Positions 34,553 to 45,033 of a stretch of DNA of 64,000 nucleotides are shown here, piece after piece. The stretch comes from Podospora pseudoanserina. Its lineage: Eukaryota > Ascomycota > Sordariomycetes > Sordariales > Podosporaceae. Each line of letters starts with the position of its first letter. Within the stretch, counting starts at the first letter, position 1. The notes below the pieces were generated by a model. It ran no database searches. It was not told where the DNA came from and saw nothing but the letters and a program-made list of their open reading frames with translations. The DNA lies in assembly GCF_035222485.1 (NCBI RefSeq), contig NC_085924.1:1302001-1366000 (forward strand), given 5' to 3'. A program made the translations under genes and the position numbers.

Positions 34553-36328
34553 TCAAGCCTCCACTCGGGAGTCCTTGGGTTTGCCGGGTTGCTGTGCGTG
34601 AAAGGTGCGGATAGCTGCCTTGGCTCCGTCGCTGTAGAAGTGCTCAAAGGGTTCCCAGGTCCAATGTCTCCTCTGAGGCCATCCTTCCCACTTGACCAGA
34701 TACTTGACTTCATCACCCATCAAGGTCGAGTCCATCACCTTTTCCACTTGATAGTCTTCTGCCTCGACTGGCGCCGCTTCTCGCGGCACCTGGTCTACAT
34801 CAGGCAGTGCCTGACCGCCAGCGCGATAGGGCTCGGCGTGCACTTTCGGCCTGTTCCCCAAATTGCCAAGTGAGTATCCGAGGACATCCTCCATCTCCTC
34901 GTCGGTGTCAGTTGGCGAGCTAAGAGTTGAGTCAGAGGAGTAGCCAGCATCGCCAACTATTTCAATAAGCTCCTGCTGTTCAAGCGCCTCTTGAACACCA
35001 GAAACATAGCTCCTTGAAGCCTGTCTGTCGATCCGCTGGCGTTTCCTGATACCAGAGGACACCTTTGATAAGCTGGCCGGTGAATATGTGGCAAGTTTGC
35101 CTCTAGTCCGTCTGTTTCTTGGATCTGACCTCGAGGTGGCCCCTGGCCTCAAGGGTGACGGCCTGAAGGGATCTGGCCTCCCGGGATCTGGCCCCCCGGG
35201 ATCTGGCCTCCCGGGATCTGGCCTCCCGGGATCTGGTGTTACGGGTCTCTCTAGTGTCGAAGGAGGAGAGGAGAGGGGCGAATCTGAGTCACTGTCCAGT
35301 GGAAGCTCGCGTTTCTGGTCCAGCGGAAGGGCGGGGCGAGCACGTGTACGTGGCTTGTTGGGCGCCGTATCCGCATGGCCCTCGGCTTTGTGCGCAATGG
35401 GGTAGAGGTTGCAACGACACTGCATTTTGAATTTGTCAAAATAGCTTCGTCCGTAGTTGACGTATATCTCATGCCCCTCCTCGATTGGCCTGAGGGCTTT
35501 GAAAACCAAGACTCTGATGCCGCCGATGGTCTCAGGGCTGCACGCGACGTTGGGGCGGCAGTGGTGGTTGATAAACCGGGTCCAGTTGCCGTACATTCCC
35601 GCATCAATGTTGTATGGGTACTCGCCGATATGGTCGTCCATTTCGTAAACGTAGGCGCTGTTGGGCACGTGTTCGCTGTCGTGTTTACATATCATACCGT
35701 AATAGATGCCAATGATATCATCTTGCTCCACATCACGACCGGGCTTCATGAAGGCACCATAGCCCCGGTCCGGCGTCATGCGGATGGCGATATGATCTTT
35801 AGCCCACTCAGCCAACTGGTCTCGGAAGGGGACGTAACAAGTGTATTGGTTGCACTCTTCGCTATCTGGTCTGTACCAGCTGTGGCACACCAAACACGTA
35901 AACGCATAATAATGTTCCCCAAAGGGCGACATCAAACGACTGATACCATCGGACAAATAGTCGGCGTTGGCTCTGCGAATCCGAGTGGCGAGGGTGGGCA
36001 CGCGCAAATCAAAGTCGGTGTACTTGACGAGGTAATCTCTGATCTCGTACACCTCGCGATCTTCGAGGGGGCTTGTGGATTGGTAATCTTGACTAGTGAT
36101 TTGGAAGAGCTTGGGAAACTTGGTGGGATCTGAGTGGAAACCAAGGGGCATAAGGCTGAGCATGAATTGATAATCCTCCTCTGACATATTGTTATTGATG
36201 AAACCAGCACGCAACATAGCCGCCTCTCGTATAGCGCGCGTTTGCCGCGGAGACGTGTCTGCCGGCCCTGACGTGTTTGTAGGCGGCTGATACACTTCAT
36301 CGTCGTCGCTGTTGTTGTTGCGAGGCAT
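34553..36328 (-). CDS. SET-domain protein with C-terminal chromodomain
   Basis: A single exon of 591 aa. A Cys-containing segment (FTCLVCHSWYR to ECNQYTCY) precedes a SET domain at about residues 175-305: RGYGAFMKPGRD, then YNIDAGMYGNWTRFINHHCRPN (the NHxCxPN cofactor knot), then HEIYVNYGRSY. A short CRCNLYP follows, which resembles but does not complete a post-SET cysteine set. The middle is a disordered, basic, Pro/Ser-rich region with a PDPGR repeat. A chromodomain ends the protein at about residues 525-580: DYQVEKVMD, YLVKWEGWP, HWTWEPFEHF, keeping the three aromatic cage positions (Tyr, Trp, Trp). Known SUV39-type enzymes have the chromodomain first. I infer a histone lysine methyltransferase that both writes and reads; the target residue is unknown. 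Confidence 0.85.
   Translation of the reverse strand: MPRNNNSDDDEVYQPPTNTSGPADTSPRQTRAIREAAMLRAGFINNNMSEEDYQFMLSLMPLGFHSDPTKFPKLFQITSQDYQSTSPLEDREVYEIRDYLVKYTDFDLRVPTLATRIRRANADYLSDGISRLMSPFGEHYYAFTCLVCHSWYRPDSEECNQYTCYVPFRDQLAEWAKDHIAIRMTPDRGYGAFMKPGRDVEQDDIIGIYYGMICKHDSEHVPNSAYVYEMDDHIGEYPYNIDAGMYGNWTRFINHHCRPNVACSPETIGGIRVLVFKALRPIEEGHEIYVNYGRSYFDKFKMQCRCNLYPIAHKAEGHADTAPNKPRTRARPALPLDQKRELPLDSDSDSPLSSPPSTLERPVTPDPGRPDPGRPDPGGPDPGRPDPFRPSPLRPGATSRSDPRNRRTRGKLATYSPASLSKVSSGIRKRQRIDRQASRSYVSGVQEALEQQELIEIVGDAGYSSDSTLSSPTDTDEEMEDVLGYSLGNLGNRPKVHAEPYRAGGQALPDVDQVPREAAPVEAEDYQVEKVMDSTLMGDEVKYLVKWEGWPQRRHWTWEPFEHFYSDGAKAAIRTFHAQQPGKPKDSRVEA
35170..35244 (-). repeat. 15-bp tandem repeat coding PDPGR, five units
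   Basis: Unit GATCTGGCCTCCCGG on the plus strand, five copies in the linker of the SET-chromo gene. The middle units are identical or one base different; the last is diverged. In frame, so length changes would keep the protein open. Confidence 0.92.
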
Positions 36329-37036
36329 CGTGAATGATTAGGGATCTATAGTGTGTCGATACTAATAATTGTACAGATACCTGATCTTGTACAAGTCTGA
36401 AGCTGCTATATGTTCGATTTCGAAAGGTTCGATGGACAGGACTAAAATTCTCCAGGGATTCCCAGATGGGACCTGGTTTGACTATGCTGATATTGAAAGC
36501 GAAACTGCTGGGTCATGGACACGGAGTCTTCATCTTGAATGACCGACGGAAACGGAAGGGCTATGTAGCTGTCTCTGTCTCTTTGTTTGAGGTCTGCATC
36601 GAGTTCACAATGCATTAATTTCTACAGGAAAACATAAAGGGGTTCCCGCGGGATGCACATGGATAAAGAGAACCGAGATACATCGAGAGACAAAGGCTTC
36701 CACTTTTGGTCTGGTTCATAGGACCATGAAGTCTTCAACAACGTCTAGCAGAGTTCTGTTTCTACTCTGCTCTGTAGTTGTAAGGTACATTGAGCACGCA
36801 GTCGAGTCAAGCAATTGGTATTCGGCATTTCACCACTGCTGAGTTAGCATGAGATCACCCCTGAACATCCCCTAACTTATCGACTACGTACATAGGTACG
36901 TATCTATATCTGGGAACACTCTGCGCTAGTAACCCCATGATATCCTTAACTCGAAGGTCTTGGAAAAGTAGTACAATCTTTTCTCTCCTCGTACAAGTAC
37001 TCACACCTTTCTCCTCTGTCCTCTCCTAATCAAACC
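36329..37036. other. Upstream region of the SET-chromo gene
   Basis: AT-balanced sequence with no recognised gene or RNA. Confidence 0.45.
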
Positions 37037-37531
37037 CTACCAAAAGCCCCAGCACCCTCCACAACCCCTTTTCCTCCCTCTCCCCTTTTTGACGGCCCCT
37101 ACTTTCTCCTCCAACGCCAAACTCTCCTTCTCACCACCCACATCCTGATGTGAACGAGCAGGGCTGAAAATCGTAACAGCCTTCTTCCCTCTCAAGCCAG
37201 GCTCATCAGAAGTATGCTTGTCAAAATGTGCCGTAGGAGGTTGCTGAATCTCAATCTGTATGCTCTCCCTCTTTAGAATCCTGACCTGTGTTGCCTCCTC
37301 CTGCCTTGCCGTTGAAGTTTTAGTGCTGGTAATACTATTTCTTGACTCAGACGTGACAGTCGGTGGTGGCGGTGGTTCGAGCGTGATGGACGACGAGGCG
37401 GTTCTGTTTTCTGTGACTGGTGGAGGGGGTGATAAAACAGCAGCCCGAGGGGGAGGGGTATATCCCATCATGAGGGACATCAGGCTTGGTGGAGAGGCCA
37501 GGTCGTTGTTTTCTGCATAGGAGGAGGCCAT
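37037..37531 (-). CDS. Hypothetical Pro/Ser-rich protein, 164 aa
   Basis: A single frame starting MASSYAENNDLASPPSLMSL, with proline clusters (GYTPPPRAA, SPPPPV, EPPPPP), a charged middle and a basic, Cys-containing end (KKGRGRKRGCGGCWGFW). It appears disordered except for the tail. The terminal cysteines after a basic cluster could be lipidated, placing the protein at a membrane, but this is inference. Composition and a clean ATG favour a real gene. No family recognised; neighbours give no hint. Confidence 0.5.
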   Translation of the reverse strand: MASSYAENNDLASPPSLMSLMMGYTPPPRAAVLSPPPPVTENRTASSSITLEPPPPPTVTSESRNSITSTKTSTARQEEATQVRILKRESIQIEIQQPPTAHFDKHTSDEPGLRGKKAVTIFSPARSHQDVGGEKESLALEEKVGAVKKGRGRKRGCGGCWGFW

Positions 37532-38722
37532 TGTTGGGTTGGAGATGGAATTTATTCGGATGGGATGGGAAAATGTTCACATGGTACGGTTGGAAAAAGA
37601 AGAGGTTGAAGATGATCTGATCACCAAACATCCAAGCGCGCGGGAAATTTCTCAAAAGGTGGAAATCTCCGCCCTCGTGAGGGAGTCCGATCCGAGACAT
37701 GATTCACAACACACCACATCCCAACCCCTCGGGCTGGGCAAAGAAGTACAGGTGCCCAACCGAACCGACCCGAAGGTGCCTTGCTGCAGGGCCGAGGTTT
37801 AAGCGCGTGTTTTGACAGGAGACAGGTCATGGGGGGTTTATGCAGCAGGATAAATTACCCCTTTTTGGGGCGAGCGGTATTCCCCCACTGCAATACCGAC
37901 CGGCTGTTTACAACATTGGCGCCTGAAGAAAATCAACATGGAGATCAACGGCATGCTCCGGTGGAGAGAAATTCTGAAGAGGGTTGTGTTTCTCCTTGAC
38001 ATTTGTCTTTGAGATTTGTCTTTGTTCGAGTCTCAGGGCGCATTGTCTTAAATATCCGCAAAAAGCTTCAAACCCATGCAAAGTTTTCGAGGAACATAAC
38101 AAAGGAAAAGGACTCTTTCATGTTGTAAATGAACTGCAGCCTGCGTTTACAATGGGGCTTGAGTCGACTAGACCGGAATAAGAGGCTCTGGCTTTAGGGA
38201 TTCCCGAGGACCTGGTAACGAATGGGATAACGTCATAAGTCTTCAATTGATCAGATATGTAGCGCGGAAGTATGTCAGCAAAGTGGCAGCTTGAATTATT
38301 ACTTCAGCCCTGTCACGGTAAAGAGTCTCCAGCTAGGTATGTCTTATGCGCTTGATGTTTCAACGTGGACGTCCTCTTTCGCGCGGCTCCGAGTTCCCCG
38401 AATACAGTTAGAACTTCAATTGCACGATGGAAGCTTCCATCAATGCGGTCGAGGACGTTCCGTAATTATGGCTAGGCAATCCAGAGTTGTGTTACTTGGT
38501 TGGTGGAAAAGTTTGGAAACAAATAAACCCGGTAAAGGGGAAAGACGGGTTGGGTTGTGGTGTTGGAGAACAATACTACCCTCATGGATATCTTAGCGTT
38601 AGTGAAACATACCATCCATACTCATATAGATCACTATAAAATCAAATCATCCTCACCATCCAGGCCTTAACCATGATGTTCGACACTTGAGGCTCAAGTG
38701 CCTCCCTCACCCCTCCAGCACC
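37532..38722. other. 1.2-kb intergenic region, promoter of GH30 gene
   Basis: Divergent flank between the 164-aa protein and the GH30 enzyme. A TATA-like ATCACTATAAAATC lies near 38630, about 90 bp before the GH30 start. Nothing else supported. Confidence 0.5.
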
Positions 38723-40186
38723 ATGGCACCCTTCTTCCTCCACCTCGCCACAGGCATAGCCCTCCTTACAACCACCGCCCACGCCGACCTTACCACCACC
38801 ATCGATGCAACCTCCAACCGCGGCACCTGGGAAGGCTGGGGCACCTCCCTAGCCTGGTGGGCAGCCACCTTCGGCCACCGCGACGATCTAGCAGACATCT
38901 TCTTCACCCTCCGCACAACCCGCCACCAATCCGTCCCCCTCCCCGGCCTAGGCTTCACAATCGCCCGCTACAACCTCGGTGCCACAACCACCAAAACCAC
39001 CATCCCCCCTTCCACCTCCATGAAAACCTCCCCCTCCATAATCCCCTCCCGCCTCATTCAAGGCTTCTGGCTCGACTGGAGCTCCTCCCTCCCAACCTCC
39101 CCATCATGGAACTGGTCCGCCGACCCAAATCAACGCTCCATGCTCCTCAAAGCCTCCTCCCGCGGCGCCACCACCCTCGAGCTCTTCTCCAACTCCCCAA
39201 TCTGGTGGATGTGCAAAAACCACAACCCCTCCGGTTCCGACGACGGCAGATCCGACAACCTCCAATCATGGAACTACCAAAACCATGCTGTCTACCTGGC
39301 CACAGTGGCGAAATACGCAGCAGAAAACTGGGGGGTGAGCTTCACATCAGTAGACCCATTCAACGAGCCGTCAGCAAACTGGTGGAACGGCAAGACCGGC
39401 ACGCAAGAAGGCTGCCACTTCGACGCCTCCACCCAGATCGCCGTGGTAGGGTATCTAAGGCAGGAACTGGACAATCGGGGGTTGAAAGGGGTGGTTATTT
39501 CCGCCTCGGACGAGAGCCATTACGACGAGGCGGTTGAGACGCTCAGGAAATTCGAGGGCAACAGGACTGTGATGGGGGCAGTGGAGAGGGTGAATGTGCA
39601 TGGGTATCAGTATGAAAAGGGAAGGAGGGATGTGCTGTTTGATATGGTGAACAAGGCGGGGAAGAAGCTTTGGCAGAGTGAATATGGGGAGGCGGATGCT
39701 ACCGGGGAGAGGTTGGTGAGTAATTTGCTGCTGGATATGCGGTGGTTGAGGCCGATGGCGTGGGTGTACTGGCAGGTTTTGGATGGGGGTGGGTGGGGTT
39801 TGATTGACGCGGATAATGACAGGAAGACGATCGGGCAGGTGAACCAGAAGTATTTTGTTCTCGCGCAGTTCGCGAGGCATATCAGGCCGGGGATGAGGAT
39901 TTTGGATGGGGGGAGTGATTACGCTGTTGCGGCTTATGATGAGAAGGCGAGGAAGCTGGTGATTGTGGCTGTTAACTGGGGGGAGGCCCAGTATATCAAT
40001 TTTGATCTGGGGAGGTTTGGAGCCGTTGGGTCGGATGGATCGGTGGTCAAGAGGTGGGCGACACAGATTGGGAGTGGTAGTCGTTATGTTGAGTACAGTG
40101 ATACTCAGCTTAGTGGGAAGAAGTTCTGGTCAAGATTTGAAAAGAAGATGGTCCAGACTTTTGAAGTGACGGGTGTTGTTCTGTAG
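38723..40186 (+). CDS. Secreted GH30 glycoside hydrolase (endo-beta-1,6-galactanase-like)
   Basis: An intronless enzyme of 487 aa from the ATG at 38723. An upstream in-frame ATG at 38687 would put 12 residues before a good signal peptide (MAPFFLHLATGIALLTTTAHA), so the later start is preferred. The mature enzyme begins DLTTTIDATSNRGTWEGWGTSL. Catalytic motifs of clan GH-A are clear: SVDPFNEPSANWW with acid/base Glu215, and KLWQSEYGEAD with nucleophile Glu320. WVYWQVLDGGGWGLI follows. The sequence pattern matches fungal endo-beta-1,6-galactanases (GH30 subfamily 5) that cut side chains of arabinogalactan proteins of plants. The C-terminal part forms the beta-sandwich usual in GH30. The first half is strongly CT-biased in codon use, as in other secreted genes here. 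Confidence 0.93.
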   Translation: MAPFFLHLATGIALLTTTAHADLTTTIDATSNRGTWEGWGTSLAWWAATFGHRDDLADIFFTLRTTRHQSVPLPGLGFTIARYNLGATTTKTTIPPSTSMKTSPSIIPSRLIQGFWLDWSSSLPTSPSWNWSADPNQRSMLLKASSRGATTLELFSNSPIWWMCKNHNPSGSDDGRSDNLQSWNYQNHAVYLATVAKYAAENWGVSFTSVDPFNEPSANWWNGKTGTQEGCHFDASTQIAVVGYLRQELDNRGLKGVVISASDESHYDEAVETLRKFEGNRTVMGAVERVNVHGYQYEKGRRDVLFDMVNKAGKKLWQSEYGEADATGERLVSNLLLDMRWLRPMAWVYWQVLDGGGWGLIDADNDRKTIGQVNQKYFVLAQFARHIRPGMRILDGGSDYAVAAYDEKARKLVIVAVNWGEAQYINFDLGRFGAVGSDGSVVKRWATQIGSGSRYVEYSDTQLSGKKFWSRFEKKMVQTFEVTGVVL

Positions 40187-40271
40187 ATTTATTGATAGAT
40201 ACATACCTACGATTGTTGCCTTGCTTCCCTTGAGATTCTCCCAGCAAGAACCACGGGCTCAACTATGAGCC

Positions 40272-40860
40272 TCAAACCTCATAAGGTGACTTGGCATCCC
40301 TCCAAGTCGAATCATCCGCTCTTTCGGCCTTGTACTCGTTTCAGAATCTCTCAAATGCCTGCCGACTGTACATGTCTTTCGGGGGACCCTCTCCGTCGCC
40401 AAAGCGATCCAGGATTGCGCTGTTGTACTGATGCAGGCCCTCAAAATGCTGAACGAGGAAGGGCTTTTTGTCCTTGCGTGCAGCAACCACAGTCCCAACG
40501 TTCAGTTACCACCCCAATGGCGCAAACCCGAACTCCGGATCAATATCATCCATGTGACAGGCTGATTGTCAAGATGCCACTGTTCAAACGAGAAATGTTC
40601 CAACCCGGTGTACCACAACAGGAATTTAGAGAAGGCTGGGCGAAGGTGCGACGTCCTTCGTAAAGACATCATGGTCCGAGTCAAGCTCGATGGCGTACCA
40701 GGGGTCTTTGCCATAGTCAGCTAGCTGGCCGACGGCGCAGTTGATATTGACTGCGAGAATCCGCGGCACTTCCGCGTTGACATCACTAAATCAAGCAACT
40801 TCAGAGCACAGGTAAGGCCAAGCAGGAGAGGGTATCTTACTTCTGCGTATTCTCAGCCAT
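40272..40860 (-). pseudogene. Decayed gene of unknown family
   Basis: The minus strand begins MAENTQ, splices cleanly (GTAAGA donor near 40840, TTTAG acceptor near 40786) to NDVNAEVPRILAVN, and runs on as GQLADYGKDPWYAIELD and DHDVFTKDVAP. The frame then breaks and protein-like sequence continues in other frames: KFLLWYTGLEHFSFEQWHLD, then VVAARKDKKPFLVQHFEGLH and ILDRFGDGEGPPKDMYSRQA, ending near 40272. I count about two frameshifts and at least two in-frame stops. Codon choice looks coding, so this was a gene until recently. I do not recognise the family. It lies just after the GH30 gene, convergent with it. Confidence 0.6.
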
Positions 40861-41164
40861 TGTCCAGATGTGTGGGATAACGGAGGGGTAAAGAGGCGAA
40901 GGGAGAATAGATAGCAAGTTTGAGGAGCGATCGGCCTGAAGTGAGCTTTTTTGAGGTTGCTAGTGGCCGCCTCACACCACAACCAACACTGGGAAAGCTC
41001 AACAATTGCAAATGCTCGTGATCGAGAACCAGATAGGCGCTCTTCACCCTATCTCAGACAAGGGCTGTAGAACTGGAAAAGAGAAAGTTTGTGGTTTCTT
41101 TATGATCTTGCTTGACGTCAGCCTGGGCACATGCAGTCTTCAGGGGTCCCAGCCAACCAAGCCT

Positions 41165-42031
41165 TCACCTCCCACCCTCGAACGAACCAGAATGCCCTCT
41201 GACCCACTCAGCAACCTCCCTGCAAGGAGCCACCCAAACATCTTTCTTAGCGGCAATCCTCCCAAGCACCTCCTCCAACATGGCAAACTTCTTTTCGTCT
41301 GTCTGTAGAAACGGATGGAACAAAACAGAGAGATATCCACCCGTCTGTCTGATCTCCTCCATCTTACTCGTCAACCACCCCTTCAAATCTTCCTCGGGGT
41401 TCTCCAGCTCTTCTCTCTCGCCATGATCCTCCCTTATGCCTCTGAACTTATCCATATACCAGAAAGCATCCACCCCCCTCCACTCAAACGGCAGCACCAC
41501 CACCCCCTCTTTCCCAATCCCTAGCTCCCCTAGAGGTGAGACATATCTCACACCATGCTCCTTCAGCAACCCCCAAGTCCCATCATTGATACTCCCCCCA
41601 GGTGGACGAAACCCCTCGTACTTAATACCAGCTTTCCTTGCTTCCTCCCAGCTCTTATCGAAATTCTCCTGCTCTGCTTCGGGGGAAAGATGCTTCCAGA
41701 CTTCATGCTGGTACCCATGCCAAGCTACTTCGTGACCAGCATCTTGCAGTGATTTAATAGCGTCAGGGTAGGCAGACAAGCTCCATGACTCGGCAAAGTA
41801 CGTGGCTTTGATGTTGTGCTTTTCGAGAAGTGACAGCATGCGCGGGAGTTGGTTGGTGACTGCCGGGTGGGTGCCGATGGGGTGAGGCCACTTGCCATTG
41901 AGGACGTCTTGGGCTTCGCCTAGGTTGTCCATGGTGAAGGAGATGGCTGCTTTGTAGGGGGCTGGCCAGCGGGAGGGGGGCGGTGGGGGCGACATGTTGG
42001 TGATGTTGGTGACCGGTGTTGGTGATGTCAA
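41165..42031 (-). CDS. Polysaccharide deacetylase (NodB-fold) family protein
   Basis: A single exon of 288 aa with a CE4/NodB fold: ISFTMDNLGEAQDV (the usual TFDD metal motif reads TMDN), AWHGYQHE (His-x3-His metal ligands), FRPPGGSIND (the RxPxG catalytic-base region), and SVLFHPFLQTDEKKF near the end with the conserved His. There is no signal peptide, so the enzyme is probably cytosolic. Short cytosolic fungal members resemble PuuE/allantoinase-like and peptidoglycan-type deacetylases more than secreted chitin deacetylases. The changed TFDD motif (second Asp replaced by Asn) also occurs in that subgroup as I recall it. The substrate is not determined. Confidence 0.88.
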   Translation of the reverse strand: MTSPTPVTNITNMSPPPPPSRWPAPYKAAISFTMDNLGEAQDVLNGKWPHPIGTHPAVTNQLPRMLSLLEKHNIKATYFAESWSLSAYPDAIKSLQDAGHEVAWHGYQHEVWKHLSPEAEQENFDKSWEEARKAGIKYEGFRPPGGSINDGTWGLLKEHGVRYVSPLGELGIGKEGVVVLPFEWRGVDAFWYMDKFRGIREDHGEREELENPEEDLKGWLTSKMEEIRQTGGYLSVLFHPFLQTDEKKFAMLEEVLGRIAAKKDVWVAPCREVAEWVRGHSGSFEGGR

Positions 42032-44013
42032 GTGTTGCTAGGAAGAAATCGTCAGCCTGCAGAGAAGACCGGACGGAAGTAAACGAAGGTCGTCGGCAAC
42101 GAGCCGACCCGCCGGGATGGTTTGTTTGCTGTCGGCAGTTGAAAGCCAAGACACGATGCCCCGCATTCTGCTGTCTCCAACTTCGATGACGTTGTGGGGA
42201 AGATAGAACAGAATCATCGCGACAATGGGCAAAAACGGGAAAAGAGAGAATAAACAAGAAAATTTGAAGTTGGCTTTAGGCGCTAGGATATCTGGGTTGT
42301 CTTTATAGGCAAGAACCACAGACCACTCTACTCAAGTCAGACAGACAGCTGTGCTGGTTTGATGCCTGCTCCTTCCTCACAACACAACACAGTTATGGGC
42401 CATGCCCCGCTCACCAGCGCCATCGCATAAAGAAATATTTCACAGTACAACTGCTCTTATTCCTCTCATTCAGTCATTATTATCACGACATTATCAATTA
42501 ACCAAGCCCCATGTCCACCTCATCAGATCCCTTGGGCCGGCGTTTCCCTCGACATTCTTCCCACGCCATGTATGTCACCCACTGTGACCCTGCTCATTAT
42601 CATGATTCTCGTGGGCAGTCATCCTCTGCCCTTTCTCGACTCGACGACTCGACGACCCGACAACGCCATAGCACAATGACGCGCTTTACGACGATCGATT
42701 TGACGATAGCGTTCCTAAACGCCAGCAAATATGCATACGACGACGCTTCCATTTCCATTTGGTGGAGCTAGATGACGGTTAGCCATGAAGCAACCAGAGC
42801 ACTGATAGGGTAGCACCTACGACTTCATGTCCTTCCTTTTAACAAATCGAGCATCTTCAGTGATTGGCCGACTTACGCCTCAGCGAAGGGAGTGTTTTCG
42901 TCGATTGTATGGTTCCCTTGTTTGGTGGGCCTCTTGTGCCCGGCCAGCCTTGTTGGTCGTTGGAGAATCAGACAAAATAAGCGCCGTTATTCGATGTCGT
43001 CTTTTCCAAATCCAAATCCGATTGCGGCAGCTTATCCAACCATTTGCCTACTTTCTCCCGTCTTTCCATTGAAGGATACGGGGATGGCTGTTGGTAGCGC
43101 TCTGGTTGTTGACAAGGCTGAGGCTCCGGGCTGGGATCCTCTCCCTTGACGAGATCAATCAAGGGCTTGGCCACCTTCCAGTACAGGACAAACATCATGG
43201 CGAATTGATAATGATTATTTACTCGAGATACCTAAAAGTATCGTGCCCAAGCTGCAGATATGTATAAAAGACGGTTCGGTCTTCGGCTTTCTTTTACGTC
43301 TTCTTGGAGCGACGGCTGTCAGGGACTGGGGATGCGGGCCCTAGCGGACGAGGTGGGGTTGGCGATGCCCGAGGTTTCCGTAAACATCAAAAAAATCTTG
43401 GATTATGATGCTGAAAAGCAGGAAAGAGACGGATGGTTTGATGGGAGGGCATCGTTGATTTCTAATAGGGTTTGTGGTTGAACGGAGATCGGCTTTAACG
43501 GGTGTTCGGCATTTTCCAGGGGTCCGATTTGGGTGCAGGACAGCGAATGGTGTCTTGGAGGAAACACTGGATTGTCGATGGGAGGCCGAAGTCTGCGATC
43601 GGCAGAGACACCAACAGGCGGGGCAGGACGCGCTGTTAGTCAGCTGTGGGTAGGGGTTGCGACGCAACCTGGGCTGCCATGGCGGCGTGATAGGGAAAAG
43701 ATGGGCTTGATTGGGACAAAAACGAGAGGGTACGGAGCAAATGCTCAGAGTGACAGGATCATGACTGTTGGCAATGCCTGAATATTGATATCTTTTGCAG
43801 GTTGACAAATAGCAGTCGATCGCGATCGCAATGTTTTGAGAAGACCGGAGTTGCTTATGCCCGATCTGCCTTGATGGCTTGACAATCAGCCCTTGCATCC
43901 ATCCCACCCACCCAACCACCGATATTGACGCTCCCTCGCGGCAACCCAGACAAAAAGTCACACCAAAACACAACAAAAAGAACTCCCCAGTCGCTCTCTT
44001 CTCTCCGTACTCC
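42032..44013. other. 2-kb region with no firm gene
   Basis: Apart from a doubtful small frame at 42968-43198, I see no coding region or repeat. A TATAAAAG lies at 43263. Confidence 0.45.
42968..43198 (-). CDS. Possible small protein, 76 aa
   Basis: The frame MMFVLYWKVAKPLIDLVKG, then a Pro/Gln-rich part (PSPEPQPCQQPERYQQ), then a charged end (ERREKVGKWLDKLPQSDLDLEK). One possible membrane helix at the N-terminus. The composition is more protein-like than neighbouring frames, but there is no family and no other support. It could be chance or one exon of a longer gene. Confidence 0.25.
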   Translation of the reverse strand: MMFVLYWKVAKPLIDLVKGEDPSPEPQPCQQPERYQQPSPYPSMERREKVGKWLDKLPQSDLDLEKTTSNNGAYFV

Positions 44014-44104
44014 GGGGCCACCCGGGGATTGAACCCGGGACCTCTCGCAAGCAATGCTGTAGGGTGAACCCTAAGCGAGAATCATACCACTAGACCAGCG
44101 GCCC
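44014..44104 (-). tRNA. tRNA-Pro (AGG), intron-containing
   Basis: Acceptor stem GGGCCGC with GTGGCCC; anticodon loop TTAGGG-T interrupted after position 37 by an intron of about 19 nt; anticodon AGG; T-loop GTTCAATC. The 5' end is at 44104. Confidence 0.95.
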
Positions 44105-44133
44105 GATGAAGAAGACAGCGAACAGGAGGGAAC

Positions 44134-44226
44134 GGGGCCACCCGGGGATTGAACCCGGGACCTCTCGCAATGCAGATGCTGTAGGGTGTACCCTAAGCGA
44201 GAATCATACCACTAGACCAGCGGCCC
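44134..44226 (-). tRNA. tRNA-Pro (AGG), second tandem copy
   Basis: The mature sequence is identical to the copy 29 bp away, but the intron is about 21 nt and differs in sequence. Same strand, same anticodon AGG. Confidence 0.95.
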
Positions 44227-44513
44227 TTGATGTTCTTTGGCGAGGTTGGTGACGAGAGAATGGGATTTTCTGTCTCGCTGAGGGCTTTCTTTTTGACTCA
44301 TTCGCCGGTTCGAGGGTTTGGGTGTGGCGGCGGTGGAAAGAGGGGTGGGCCTGGGTTGGGTGAGTGGACAAATTTGTGCATTGCCAGATCTCGGGCCGCG
44401 TCTGCTCCGGATGTTATGTGCTCCCCGCTACTACGCCCGCTACCGAACATCCGGCAAAATCACGCACATAAGACCTTTTCCGGCTGCGGAAATGACCACA
44501 TCCCGATACACTA

Positions 44514-44584
44514 GCATCAGTGGTTTAGTGGTAAAATCCATCGTTGCCATCGATGGGCCCCGTGTTCGATTCACGGCTGATGCA
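44514..44584 (+). tRNA. tRNA-Gly (GCC)
   Basis: 71 nt, acceptor GCATCAG with CTGATGC plus A, anticodon loop TTGCCAT, T-loop TTCGATTC. No intron. Identical to the copy at 47989 on the other strand. Confidence 0.96.
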
Positions 44585-45033
44585 TCCCTTGCCTGGGCGT
44601 GTTGAGTATGCTTTTTGGTGCTTAGATATCAGGTTTCCTTGATCTTGGGTGAGGGGTACATTTTTGATTCAACTCCAAAGATGAGTGGAGCACTGTGCTG
44701 CGCCCTGACCACAACAGCCATCTGCCGAGAGCTGTTGGCGGGAATATCTCGCTGATAGCTAACGAAAATGTTGTGACACAGAGCATCAACACCAAACAGT
44801 TCGAACTGATTCGCCTGTCATGGCTGCCATGCGAAATCTCACTGTCAGCACCGATTCCGGGCGATCCGATCTGTGGGGCCGACGATAGTGGGGTTCCCTC
44901 CCGTTCATGCCTTCCCGTCATCGTCAGCATCTGATCAGGAGTCTTGGCCCTGACCACCATCGCCAACTTCATTTCCTTCAACTTTCACCACACTGAAAGG
45001 GATTTACGTCACTGAACGACGTCACACCAAAAC
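44585..45033. other. Promoter region of the acetolactate decarboxylase gene
   Basis: No coding region or RNA seen between the tRNA-Gly and the ATG at 45034. Confidence 0.45.
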
